Assembly: GCA_963691655.1 (NCBI GenBank) | Contig: OY829330.1 | Coordinates: 1,674,001 to 1,738,000 of the forward strand | Origin: Toxonevra muliebris | Taxonomy: Eukaryota > Arthropoda > Insecta > Diptera > Pallopteridae | Reading direction: 5' to 3' | DNA: 64,000 bases | Shown here: positions 1 through 10,686 of the stretch, in pieces | Layout of the letters: every line of letters begins with the position of its first letter | Position numbering within the stretch: position 1 is the stretch's first letter | The notes under the pieces: generated by a model | What the model saw: the letters and a program-made list of their open reading frames with translations, nothing else | Told to the model about the DNA's origin: nothing | Databases searched by the model: none | Position numbers and translations under genes: made by a program

Positions 1-610
1 CGGCATTTCCAAGCTAGCTTGCGTAAGTATAATGGCTCTTAAAATGTTTTTATGATCGTTGTATTTCATAGTTCCCCGAATGTGATGCGTTGGATCCATA
101 CCATTGGCTGAAAAGAAGCCGCAGACCACAACACAACCTCCTCCGCGCTATACCGTATGTCTATGGTCGACTCTTTTACAGTGTGGCCTTCTAAAAAATT
201 GTTTTCGGTCAATTAATTTTGCTCTCATCTAAGAACAAAACGTTTTGTAAGATTGAAAGGTCCAGATTTTGTATTTATGATTGAATTTTAAATGAGTTAA
301 GCGATTTTTTTTTAGAGTCAACGCTTTTTCGGCAATGTTGTATGCGCTTAATCCACTTTTTCTGGGTTGTCGCTTGATTGTCGATAATGATATATCCAAC
401 TAAAGTGCACTTTTTACTTCTTTCGGTTTGACCTTCTGATTCACTTTCATCAATTTTGTGATTTCATTAGTTTTTCTACAAGTTTCTTTGCGAGGTCTTC
501 CACCTCTATGACTCTGATCAGCGATACCGCTGTTAACAATTCGCGAAATCGTCGACTTGTGTATTGAATATTTTTTCAAAATTTCTTTTTGTGATAAACT
601 ATTTGTCCCC
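1..610 (-). pseudogene. Tc1-like transposase, decayed, C-terminus off the left edge
   Basis: Reading the minus strand from 610 down gives a homeodomain-like helix-turn-helix (LSQKEILKKYSIHKSTISRI), the linker GRPRK, a second HTH and the catalytic core (DESK near 230, then GGGCVVVCGFFSANG and the T-H-H-I-RGTM block near 50-150). These are Tc1-family blocks in the right order. Several stops and frameshifts break it. The third catalytic residue would lie left of base 1. Confidence 0.85.
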
Positions 611-639
611 CTTTCAATTTAAGTCCAATTGAGTGCCAT

Positions 640-822
640 TGAATGCTCGTGAAGCGAAATATTGGTACGAATGCGTTTAAGAAACTGGAGGATCTGTATG
701 AGGATGTTCAAAAGCAATGGAAGCGAGTGCGAATCGATTAGGTGAAACATTTTATAGAGCCAATACCACGTAGAGGTGCAACAGTGATCACTAATAATGA
801 ATATGCGACAAAGTTTTAAAAA
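640..822 (+). pseudogene. Tc1-like transposase C-terminal fragment, opposite orientation
   Basis: The plus strand encodes KKLEDLYEDVQKQWKRV, then PRRGATVIT and a stop at 820-822. This is the usual Tc1 C-terminal end (helix with W and the MPRR.xAVI block). It abuts the N-terminal fragment at 610 head to head, so the two halves are inverted relative to an intact element. Confidence 0.7.
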
Positions 823-984
823 CTTTTACAATGCAAAAAAAACTTTGCAAATGCTTTAATCTCTTCAATTCAGACTTTAATGTAATATTACTTATTCATT
901 TTTTATTTGCAACAAAATATTGTACTTTGATTAAAGCTACAGCTTAACGCCGGTTCCGAATGGCGGTGTAGCAATTTGTAATAA

Positions 985-1160
985 TTTAATGGTTTTGCCA
1001 TTGCCTACCAAGAGGTGTAAACTTTCTTATAGTTCTCATTCATTTAATATCGATAAAAATATAAGGTTATGAGAATTAACTACCAGACGAAGTCGGCATC
1101 GAACCCGCAACCTCTCGGGTGATAGTCTAGTGCGCTACCCATTAGACCATTGGTCTTCAA
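985..1160 (-). mobile_element. tRNA-derived SINE (copy 1)
   Basis: On the minus strand 1157-1085 looks like a tRNA: an A-box-like TGGTCTAATGG and a B-box GGTTCGATGCC spaced as in Pol III promoters. The acceptor ends do not pair, so it is not a working tRNA. It is followed by a tail ending near 990 with GGCAATGGCAAAACC. The same tail block recurs behind a second tRNA-like head at 62366-62490, which identifies a SINE family. Confidence 0.7.
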
Positions 1161-1539
1161 ACTGTGCCCGCGAGAATATGTGAAATTTTCAATAGATTGT
1201 GTTTAAGATCTCCATGAGCAGGATCTATTCGTCATTACTACAACCATCAGCATCGTCGTCTCGCGACGATGAGATTATATTATTATGTTATAATACACAT
1301 TAAATCAATTGTTACCCTGACTATCTCTTTTCTCTTTTGTTTGAAAATACCACTCTGGTATTTCGTGCTAAATTTACTTAGAATACCCCTCTAGTTTTAT
1401 TTAGTATAATACGTTATATATATGTACACTCTGTACATATTTACATTGTTATGTTTATAAATTTTTGTTTTTGCTCTTCTGTTTATTTAATGAATCTTCA
1501 CTAATGAAGGTTAGGTTATGTTAAAGAAGTGATGTGTGC
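1161..1539. other. Unassigned AT-rich stretch
   Basis: Apart from a short perfect hairpin near 1250-1271 (CATCGTCG pairing with CGACGATG) I see no gene or element signature here. Confidence 0.5.
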
Positions 1540-1965
1540 TATGCATTCCCACTCAAAGGCTCTATTAAGCCCATTGTGATGCCCTTCATTTATATTTAGG
1601 TGACCTTCCCTATCTGTTCGGTTCCCTGCAGATCCAGACTGCATCCTTTGGAAGACATCTAGTCTTAACGAGAAAGCTGTGCAGATCTGAAATCTGTGCA
1701 TCAGCTATGTCTGTTGGTTAAAGAACATTACCCCGAGAGTTCGGAGCCGTCGTTCCTGAAATGAAAGACCATGGAATAGCAAATTCTTGGCACAGCGTTT
1801 TCGTCTTCACAGCCTCTGCATATATCATTGATGGATAGCCGCCATTTGCATAACATTAAGCCTACAGCGCAGTGACCGGTGATAACACCCGACACCATGT
1901 GCACAGCATGTTTATGGACTATTAGTCCTTTTAATGTTTAGTCGTGGCCACAGGGTACGTGCATC
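1540..1965 (-). pseudogene. LINE ORF2 3'-terminal fragment (RNase H-downstream region)
   Basis: The minus strand encodes VITGHCAVGLMLCKWRL followed by ICRGCEDE. This is the ITGH...CR.C zinc-knuckle region at the end of ORF2 of RNase H-bearing insect LINEs (R1/LOA/I-type). A related block, VITGHNTCG, is seen in the LINE at 58321-62060. Stops follow. The fragment is short and its 5' part is missing. Confidence 0.65.
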
Positions 1966-2029
1966 GTGCAATCACCCCTGGCCTACCAAGCTCTGTTTGT
2001 GAATTCGGTTAACCACTCCAATATTGTCC

Positions 2030-2105
2030 CAAAGTGGGGGAAGCGTGGGCTTGGCACTAATTCGAAAAAAGGGGCGTAGGACGAAAACAGTTTATAACCG
2101 CTACA
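2030..2105. mobile_element. hAT-like terminal relic
   Basis: The stretch with GGCACTAATTCGAAAA, GGGGCGTAGGA and a degraded terminal repeat closely resembles the right end of the hAT-like element at 18151-21024. No partner end is nearby. Confidence 0.45.
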
Positions 2106-2138
2106 CTAGACTATTGACGTCGTCGTGTTTTTTATTAA

Positions 2139-2589
2139 GGGGTTAGGTCCATTTAAAGGAGTGAAAAATTAGTACATTTTTTTTTTACAGTAATTACATT
2201 TATTTCCAAAAACTATCAATTATTATACTATGTTTTATCTTTACTTGACCAAAATTAAAAAAAAAAAAAAAAAAACTAGTTTATTGTTAAAAACAAAAAT
2301 AGATGTTAAAAAAAAAACAAATTCTCTCGTTAAGTCCCAGTTTTCAGCAAGCTGTATAAATTTCATTCAAATCCGTTGAGTGGTTTTTGAAAAAGAGTGA
2401 TCAGCGACTTTGAAAACTAGTTTCGAGAAAAACACTATAACTTCGGCACCAACTAATTTTTTTTTTAATTTTGGACAAGTAAAGATAAAACATAGTATAA
2501 TAACTTTGTATTAATAGTTTTCGGAAATAAATGTAATTACTGTCAAAAAAAAATTTTTTAAATACTAAATTTTAAGTGGACTTAACCCC
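2139..2589. mobile_element. MITE with about 115-bp inverted repeats and TTAA target duplication
   Basis: The left arm begins GGGGTTAGGTCC and the right arm, reverse-complemented, begins GGGGTTAAGTCC. The arms stay similar through the block containing ACAGTAATTACATTTATTTCC and the TATACTATGTTTTATCTTTACTTG block. TTAA flanks both sides (2135-2138 and 2590-2593). TTAA duplication points to a piggyBac-type mobiliser. There is no coding capacity. Confidence 0.8.
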
Positions 2590-2879
2590 TTAAATATAAA
2601 TCTGAAGTATACGAAAAACTAAAGTGCTTTATTTTAGTGGTACACAACATGACTGGCGAACGCATCAAGTACATGAGGTGTGTCAACAGCACTGTATTAA
2701 TCAACAATGACGTTATGTAACTATTAACCAATAATGACAGTGTTTTATGAATAATTTCACGATATACTTCTAAGCAAAATGAATTTATTGGACGAGATAA
2801 AAGAACGGTTCAAGAATCAGAACGAACCATGCTATTGGCAAGTGGTGCAAATAAATTTCTATGACTCTAGACAACAAGA

Positions 2880-3536
2880 ACAGAATACGAGCCCACATCA
2901 AAAAATTTTCTTTTATATGATCCAGATTCGAAAAAGGTGATTGTGAGCTATGAGAAAGTGGTGAAAAAAAACATCGAGCCATGATGACGAAGTAGAAGAT
3001 GAGATGAGAACGAGCAACAACTTGTTGATGTAAATGTGTCTTTATTCAATAAGCAAGTTACTTGCATTCCGAACTCTAAAGTACGTTTAGTCGCTAAGAA
3101 ATACTCGCAACAGTCATGAGTTGGCTAGAAAGACACCTTTTCTCCACTTGTACGGTATGAACTATTTTGGAAATAGCAGCAATAGAAGACATGGAAATGA
3201 TGCATTACACAAACGGGGTTTCGGTACGGGGACTTAGATGAGATTCTTATTAAAATTTACAGGAGAATCACAATTTACAGCAACAATGAGGTCGTTTTTC
3301 GTATAAAGAAAAACAAGTCTCGAGAAATTGGAATTTTACATTTACCGATTTTCGGAAAGATTTCAAAATGAAACAATTCTACGGAATCATAGGTAACAAT
3401 GTTGAGATTTTATTATTATACGTCGACGATGGCTTAATCATTTCATCAAGCAAATAAAAATCAATCAACTGTATCAACATATTAATCCAGAGGTTATTAG
3501 AGAATTTCAGCATTACACACGGCGAGCTGAATCATA
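2880..3536 (+). pseudogene. Ty1/copia pol fragment (reverse transcriptase)
   Basis: Across several frames the plus strand reads LYDPDSKKVIVSYEKVV (integrase end), RLVAKKYSQQ, FSPLVRYE, and then LLLYVDDGLIISSS with the catalytic YVDD at 3419-3430, followed by ITHGELNHI. These are copia-specific RT blocks. Stops and frameshifts are frequent. It is cut at 3536 by the mariner insertion. Confidence 0.8.
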
Positions 3537-4766
3537 TCAGGTGTAGCAAAAAGTAAGCCATTATTTTGCCAATAAATGGCTTTAGGAGTCTGTATCTCCT
3601 GTTGTAAAAGTGCGGTCGGGTTACACTAGATGGCGTTAGAAAAAAAATAAGATTTCGTACTAAAAAAGTTTTTGATACAGTTTTGTGATTACTTGACTTA
3701 GTATTTTTTTAGCACGCGTCAAAGATGGGCACCAACAAAGAGAAAATACGCCATATTTTACAGTTTTTCTTCGATAAAGGCGAAAACGCAAGCCAGGCAG
3801 CGAAAATGTGAATAATGTTTATGGTCCTGATACTGTAACAGCCAATCATGCGCAATTTTGGTTTCGTCGATTCCGTTCCGATAATTTTGAAGTCAAAGAT
3901 GCACCACTCTCTGGAAGCCCAATTGTCGAAAATATCGATAAAATAATGGAAATCGTCGAGTCCAACCGTCACGTAAGCACTGTTTCGATTGCCCAGGAGC
4001 TAAACATTGCACAAAAAACCGTTTGGAACCACTTAAATAAGGCCGGATACAAAAAGAAGCTCGATGTATGGGTGCCACACGAGTTATCGCAAAAAAACCT
4101 CATGTACCGAATTTCCATCTGCGAATTACTGGTGATGAAAAGTGAGTCATTTACGACAACGGTCGTGCTCAAATTGCGGTGAGCCGGCGCAAATGGTGGC
4201 CAGGCCAGGATTGACAGTCAGGAAGGTTTTGCTGTGTGTTTGGTGGGACTGGCAGGGAATCATCTACTATGAGCTCCTCCCCTACGGCCGAACTCTTAAT
4301 TCGGATTTATACTGTCAACAATTGGACCGTCTGAAAGAAGCAATCGCCCAGAAGCGGCCAGCTTTGGCCAATAGGAGAGGAATTGTGTTCCATCAGGACA
4401 ACGCCAGGCCGCATACATCGATAGTGACTCGTCAAAAGCTCCGGGAGCTTGGTTGGGAAGTTCTTATGCATCCACCTTATAGTCCGGACCTGGCACCAAG
4501 TGATTACCACCTGTTCCTGTCTATGGCGAATGATTTGCAGGTGAAAAATTCGCCTCAAAAAATGATTGTGAAAATCGATTGTCCCAGTTTTTTGCCAATA
4601 CGGAAGAGGGTTTTTATGAGAGAGGCATTATGAAATTCCCTCCAAAATGGCAACAAGTTATCGAACACAACGGTGCAAATTTGACCTAAATCGTATCATT
4701 CTGTCTATGCTAAATAAAACCTTCAATTTAATGCAAAAATAATGAATTTCTTTTTACTACACCTGA
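3537..4766 (+). mobile_element. mariner element (irritans-like) with TA duplication
   Basis: The terminal inverted repeats begin TCAGGTGTAG at both ends (TCAGGTGTAGCAAAAAGTAA against TCAGGTGTAGTAAAAAGAAA). TA flanks both sides (3535-3536 and 4767-4768). The length, 1,230 bp, is normal for mariner. It lies inside the copia fragment. Confidence 0.9.
3725..4689 (+). pseudogene. mariner transposase, D,D34D, frameshifted
   Basis: The ATG is at 3725. The N-terminal HTH region contains RRFRSDNFEVKD and the TVWNHLNKAGYKKKLDVWVP linker. Catalytic blocks are VWWDWQG (first Asp), HQDNARPH (second) and HPPYSPDLAPSDYHLF (third, 34 residues on), so the D34D signature is intact. Frame breaks near 3800, 4140 and 4540 make the copy inactive. 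The C-terminal stop is at 4687-4689. Confidence 0.88.
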
Positions 4767-4768
4767 TA

Positions 4769-5735
4769 TATGGCTTCTAAATGTTCGATTATAAATTAAT
4801 CTAATAAATAAAAAATAAATTATTATGTTAGAATCGAAATTCATAATTGAACAAATTTTGTTTTAGAAAGCCATAATATAACAAAGTTTGGATACAGATA
4901 TATTGGAAAATGTCATGTTGGCATACGCAGCAGAAACATTCCATTAATTTTTTAACATTTAAATAACGATTAATATGATCGTAAATACTCATCACAATTA
5001 GTGAATGGCTGGACAAAATAGTATCCCAATCTCAATATCCCAATCTCAATACGAATTAAAGTGGCTGGACTAGCTAATCCTGTGACAGCTTATAAATATG
5101 TTTTAAATTTGATGACGTACTAATAACATTATATATATTCAGTTCTGTTAAGTATTTTTCATGTTTTTGGATTACCGAACATTTGAAATATTGTGGACTA
5201 CAGCGATATAGCCGAGTAAGCACGAAGAGTTGTAACTTGGAGAGAATAATTCTTTGCATAAAGAAGAAGGAGAGAATAATTCTTTGCATAAAGACGTGTT
5301 TCAAAGTGCTCGTGATTTTTTTTTCTTATAACTCTTATTTATATTTTTGCTAAAAATTGTTTAAATCGATTTGATTGGTTTTTGTTGTGTCGTGTCTCAC
5401 TATCATCATCATTTAACAAAAGATAAGTTTTATTTTAAAACACCATTTTCATTTTTTGTGCATTCATTTTTTTCTTTTGCTATATATATATATATAAATA
5501 ATCACTGTTGTGTGAAAACAATCGATCTGTTTCGATCTCATTGTTTATAATTCTCTCTCTCATAAATTTCCGTTAACTTTTTTCCTTTATACATAATTTG
5601 GTCTTCTTTACAGTGGTTGTTTACATCACAGTGCTTTTTATAATTATAGTACCACTTTACAGTGCTTTTTATAATTATAATACCACTTTTTAACATTGTA
5701 CATAAACTTTAATTTCTGATTTTTTAAAATTAATT
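4769..5735. other. AT-rich stretch, probably LINE 5' leader at its right end
   Basis: I see no host gene here. It contains a duplicated ATCCCAATCTCAAT near 5022-5050 and the tandem duplication at 5239-5294. The T-rich portion from about 5330 probably belongs to the 5' UTR of the following LINE. Confidence 0.5.
5239..5294. repeat. Two-copy tandem duplication, 30-bp period
   Basis: GGAGAGAATAATTCTTTGCA followed by TAAAGA occurs at 5239 and again at 5269 without mismatch. Confidence 0.85.
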
Positions 5736-6565
5736 ATGACGTGTGTTTACCCAAATTGTGTTTTAAAGGCTGAATCTGAGCGTTTCGTCTCGTGTTGGCT
5801 ATCTTGCCCATATTAAATGCGCTGGTTTGTCTGGTAGGATTCTTGACAACATAATTGATGGAAAAGGGCTGCGTTGGTCTTGTTTAAAATGCAGATCAAC
5901 GGAAGTTAATCTCTTCAAGTTTTTTAAGGCTACTAGGGACGGTTTTAATGACATTGGTAAAGATCTGTCTGCAGCTTTGCTGCTCCTCAGGATCCTACAT
6001 CACAAAAGAAAAAGAGTTTAAACATGGGTTTGCGTGGCAACAAATTAGTTGGAGATAAACCATCTACCCCAACTATTTTCATTGAGGACAACCCTATGTC
6101 TCCTGCAACCTGGGCAACTCCTGAGTCTTTGGAGGCTGAGATAATCCCTGTGGCTGGAGGCATTGAGTTGTTGTCAAACACGCCTTTCGTAGTTCCTGAC
6201 ATTACACCAGTAGCCGGCTTGTTGAATAAGACCCAGCTTAAAACTGTTCCTAGGAAACTTATGGTGATTCCTCCGAAGAAATCCGTATTTGTTTCCAGAT
6301 TTGCAAATGATACTACTGTGGAGGACATTATATATTATATAGATTCGAAAATTTAATTATCCGACTTCTCCGTATATAAATTTAATTTTTCTTATGATCA
6401 AAATATTTCCTCATTTAAAATTAATGTGCCGAATAGATATTTTGAACAAACTGTCAAAGGAGATTTTTGGCCAGAAGGGGTGATTGTTTGGGAGTTTATA
6501 CAAAAACCGAAACCTATTTCTGAAAATGTGGTACGGATTACTGGTCCTTCTGCTTTAAAAAACTG
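5736..6565 (+). pseudogene. CR1/Kiri-like LINE ORF1 with PHD-type zinc finger
   Basis: The ATG at 5736 opens CVYPNC, then a frame break, then YLAHIKCAGLSG and LRWSCLKC: the C..C...H..C...W.C..C pattern of a PHD-like finger found in CR1-group ORF1 proteins. The later part carries FVSRFANDTTVEDI, ISSFKINVP and DFWPEGVIVWEF, typical of the same ORF1 family. At least two frame breaks and a stop after IDSKI interrupt it. Confidence 0.7.
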
Positions 6566-6584
6566 ACAGAAGAACTAGTAATCC

Positions 6585-8933
6585 TTTACCAAAATGTTCG
6601 TGGTTTAAATTCGAAGCTTAACGATATTTATTTAAAAAGTTTTGGGTGTACGCACCAAATTTTAGTGTTCACTGAAACCTAGCTTAAACCAAGCGTTTTT
6701 AATACCGAAATACTCTGTGACACCTTCCAAATTTATAGGAAAGTCGTCTTTTAAAATTGGTGGAGGGGTCTTAATTGCTGTAAATACTCTATATTCATCT
6801 GAACAAATTATCCTATCAGACGTTAATCACTTCGAATTTATCTGTGTTCGCATTCAGCTCGGAAATCGTTATCTTTTTATCACCTGCTCTTACATACCAC
6901 CAAACTCTGACCTATATATTTACTTATGCTAAGCGAAATGGCCTTCTACTTTTGACGACATTGACAATAGTGTCTTGACTTTTAATAATATTTTATACGA
7001 TAGTTTTAATTTATGCGTTCCTAGACTAAAATCAACTCCTGTTAATAAAAACCATCCGGTGTGGTTTAACAACATCCGGTGTGTTTAAAAGATCTGGAAA
7101 TCAAATTGATTATTATCACTATTTCTTATTACGACACAAATATCAGGTACTTTGTAAAAAATGTTACCGAGATTATATTGAAAAAGTCAAGTCGGATATT
7201 CATGTCGATGCTAAAGCTTTTTATGACTTTGTTAATACTAAACGTAAAAATGTTGGTTTCCCGTCCGCAATGAAAAATAAGGACCAAGTATCTGATAATG
7301 AAACTCATGTTGCAAATATGTTTGCGAACTTTTTTAAATCAACTTATTATTATTAATAATAATAACTTATATAATTTTGATCCTGTCACGTATAACAATA
7401 TTATGAGTCCGGTTATTCACCCTAAAGATATTTTAGAACATTTGAAGACTTTAAAAATCTCTTTTACATACGGTCCAGATGAAATTCCGAATAGTATACT
7501 AAAAACTGCTGAGTTTCTGTATTTGCCTCTGTTTAAAATTTTTGATTTTTCGTTACGTAAGGGATATTTTCCCAAAAGTTGGAAGCGTTCTTTTATAATT
7601 ACATATATAATAACATATATAATATAATTACATAAAAATGCTACGAAATCTAACGTTGAAAATTACCGTGGTATTGCTAAACTAAGTGCAATACCCAAAC
7701 TGTTTGAAGCAATTACAACATCGCAAGTAACCCATTCAGTTAAATCGTTAATTTCATCATCTCAGCTTGGGTTTGTAAAGGGAAGATCAACCGTTACTAA
7801 TCTTCTTGAGTTATCGACCAATGTCATAAGTGGATTTTCTAATTGCCAACAGACTGACGCAATTCATACAGACTTTAGTAAAGATTTTGACAAAGTGAAC
7901 CATGATTTACTAATTAAAAAACTTGACTTTTATGGCTTGACTTTAAAAATGCCGTATCTAAAAGTATCAAAATACCATCTGGTGTTCCACAAGGAAGCCA
8001 TCTGGGTCCTATTTTGTTTTTATTGTTTATTAACGATCTTCCATCTGTTATCAAGCACTCTAAAATATTAATGTTCGCTGATGATGTAAAATTATTAAAG
8101 TCTTACAAAGAAATAGAAGGTCAAAATTTACTACGATCTGATCTTTTGGCATTAAATAATTGGTGCTACTGTAAACCTAAAAAAATTTAAGTTCATGGTT
8201 TTTTCTAGAAGGCAACCTATTTTTTCTAGGTATGGATTAGATGATCACGAGTTGGAATAGGTTTTTTTCGTTCGTTGACCTAGGTGTCACAATGGACACC
8301 AAATTAACTTTTTATTTACATATCAACTCAACTATTAATAAGGCGAAGGACATCCTTGGTTTTGTTAAAAGATGGTCTAAAGAATTTAACGATCCATATG
8401 TCACGAAATCACTTTACACTGCACTTGTAATACCAGTTCTGGAGTATGGTTCTGCTGTGTGGAACCCTCAGTACAACTGTTATGCTGATAAGTTGGAATC
8501 TGTGCAAAAACAGTTCCTCTTGTTTGCTCTATGTTCATTACACTTGAGTCCATCACAGCACCTCCCTCCTTATGAACAACGGTTAAAACTTATAAGCTTG
8601 CCAACTCTTCGGAGCAGAAGAGTTATGCTAAATGTGATGTTTGTGACTAAATTATTAAATGGTTATATTCATACTCAATTCTTACTCAATGAAATCAAAA
8701 TTAATGTTCCAAATCGCTGTTCTAGATATCCCATTCCTATTAAACTTCACACATGTAGAAAAAACTATGCTCAAAATAGCCCTTTTCGTTGTATGTGTAA
8801 TAATTTCAATTCTCTGCACGACATTTCCGACTCTCTCAAGTTGGACTCAAAAAGTAGTATCAGAGTTGTGCATTTATGTATCCAAAGTTGGACTAAAAAA
8901 GTACTTTCAGGTTTGAAAAAATGGTGCACTTAG
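6585..8933 (+). pseudogene. CR1/Kiri-like LINE ORF2 (endonuclease + reverse transcriptase)
   Basis: The endonuclease begins LYQNVRGLNSKL, followed by GGGVLIAV and TCSYIPPNSDL, and is then cut by a deletion around 6930-7010. RT blocks include YGPDEIPNSIL, ENYRGIAKLSA, QLGFVKGRST, GVPQGSHLGPILF and FADDVKLLK (catalytic FADD at 8074-8085). The thumb reads LGVTMDTKLTF...YGSAVWNPQ, with no RNase H, as in CR1/jockey-group elements. Many stops and frameshifts are present. Antisense to Hcf. Confidence 0.82.
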
Positions 8934-9060
8934 GCGGTTTTTGCATTTACACGTGTTGCACTTATCACCGCATTTTTTCATGTAAAAGTATAAAGAACGC
9001 TTCAAGACACGATGAACTTATGCGATTTTTCCATTTATCCGTGTTGCACTTAACCATGTA
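8926..9060. repeat. Direct repeat downstream of the LINE
   Basis: The block GCGGTTTTTGCATTTACACG followed by TGTTGCACTTA near 8933 recurs as GCGATTTTTCCATTTATCCG plus TGTTGCACTTA near 9020. The 9061-9672 stretch beyond it shows no recognisable gene. Confidence 0.55.
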
Positions 9061-9672
9061 AAGAAAAACTAGTAAAAAAAAGTATAAATTTGCAAGGAAA
9101 ATATAGAAAAAAACAGAAAAAATGGAATAATTCTATAACTTATTTAAATTTTTGTAGTATGTTTACTGTTTACAGATGATGCGCGAACGATAATGTCGTG
9201 GAAATCGAATGGAATATTGACTCACATTTACTTTCATATTTGTATAAAAAAGAACAACAATATTGTACAAAACTTAAATAAATGCAATTGGCGAAGTATT
9301 CAAAATTTTAAGTTTTGTAATATTGAGAAAAAAATTTAGGGCCCCGGAATAATTTAGCCTCAGGGCCCTCGAAAGTGCTCAGACGGCGCTCGGTTTTCTG
9401 ATTTTATTTCATTGAAACATTCGACTGAAACGATCTGACCAGCATAAGTGTTTAAAAACTAATAGTTGGAAACAAAAATGCCTTTAATATATCCGAGGTG
9501 GTCGCAAACTTATTAGCCAATTTTTGTGTGTACAAACCTCGTATGATGCAACTGCCAACATTCACAAAAATCTTGTATAGTTAATTTTGAATTTTCAACA
9601 CTTTTGTGCCACAACTGATTTACAGTCTCAGAACCTGCAGAATGTGTTCATGAAACGGTATACACAAATTTG

Positions 9673-10475
9673 CGAAAATATCACCGCTCTGCAAATTTCA
9701 ATTTTTCTTGTGCGAATAAGATGGCTTCTATTTATTATTAAAGATCTTTCCATGCTGAACAAGAATTTGTGGTCAAAAACTTTCCATCACGTCACGTTTT
9801 CGAGAAAAAAGGGGTTAAAAATCCCTATAAATAGCGTTTTTGGCCATTTTATAAAAATGGTGGAGCTGAAACCTGACGTGCTACAAACTTCGCTAATATC
9901 AGAAATTAAAGGCTGAACCATGCCCTTTCAAATGAGTCCTAAGTCAAAACTGTTCGCATGCGCCATTAGAGCAGGGGGTGTGCTTATGTCTAGGGGTGCA
10001 CGAAAAAAATGTACGCAGAACTTATTTTATCTTACACCCTAAATTCGCCCGCCGTATTTGATCCGCCATTTTGAATTTTTGATTCTGACTGCAGATGTGT
10101 AACTAATGGCCTTCTCATTATGTGTGGCCGTGGGTGTAAGTAACATAAAATCCGTTCTGTGCACATTTTTTCCCTGTACCCCTAGACATATTCACAACCC
10201 CCGCTCTAAGGGCGGATGCGAACAATTTGGGTCAGGGCTTATTTGAAAGGGTATGATGTAGGCTTTAATTTTTAATATTGGCGAAGTTTGTATCACGTCA
10301 GGGTTCAGCTCCACAATTTTTCAAAAATGGCTTTGTTTTTTGGGGTTTCAACCCCTTTTTTCTCGAAAACGTGACGTGATGGAAAGTTTTTGATTCCAGA
10401 TTCGTGATCAGCATGAAAAGTTCATTCGGAAACACTAGGAATCATCTTACTCGCAAAACCCATGCAGGGCAGTGC
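9673..10475. repeat. Long imperfect inverted repeat (about 320-bp arms)
   Basis: The arm at 9673-10000 pairs with 10150-10475. Matching blocks include CACGTCACGTTTTCGAG with CTCGAAAACGTGACGTG, GTCTAGGGGT with ACCCCTAGAC, and GTGGAGCTGAA with TTCAGCTCCAC. The centre (about 10030-10130) is unpaired. It lies about 30 bases downstream of the Hcf exon 8 donor, so it would be transcribed in the Hcf intron. Short ORFs across the arms look spurious. Confidence 0.85.
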
Positions 10476-10507
10476 ATTTTATCAAAACTTAAAGCTATGT
10501 TACTTAC

Positions 10508-10686
10508 TCTGATTGCGAACTGTCAATTGCATTAGATGAAGTTGGAATATCATTTTGTAAAATTTCAGTCGATTTAATCGTTGCCAAAATATTAGCTGCT
10601 TCTGTTTCAGATGCGGTTGGGTGAGTAACAAATAAATATTGATGGGGCAAAATTGATGATGTACTTGATGAAGAAAAATTTGCTGT
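10508..10686 (-). CDS. Hcf: Hcf coding exon 8
   Basis: The acceptor is TATTGTAG and the donor is GTAAGT. The phase follows exon 7 without a shift and gives 59 codons plus two bases. The peptide is Ser/Thr-rich at first, then contains [20 protein letters not shown]. It would lead into the C-terminal fibronectin-III domain. I find no later Hcf exon in 1-10507, so the transcript must continue outside the window. Confidence 0.85.

Noticed and set aside
1085..1157. Functional tRNA gene on the minus strand
   Set aside because: The acceptor ends do not pair, the anticodon stem is poor, and the sequence continues into a SINE tail shared with 62366-62392.
9587..9916. 109-codon plus-strand frame
   Set aside because: It lies across one arm of the long inverted repeat and has no protein motif.
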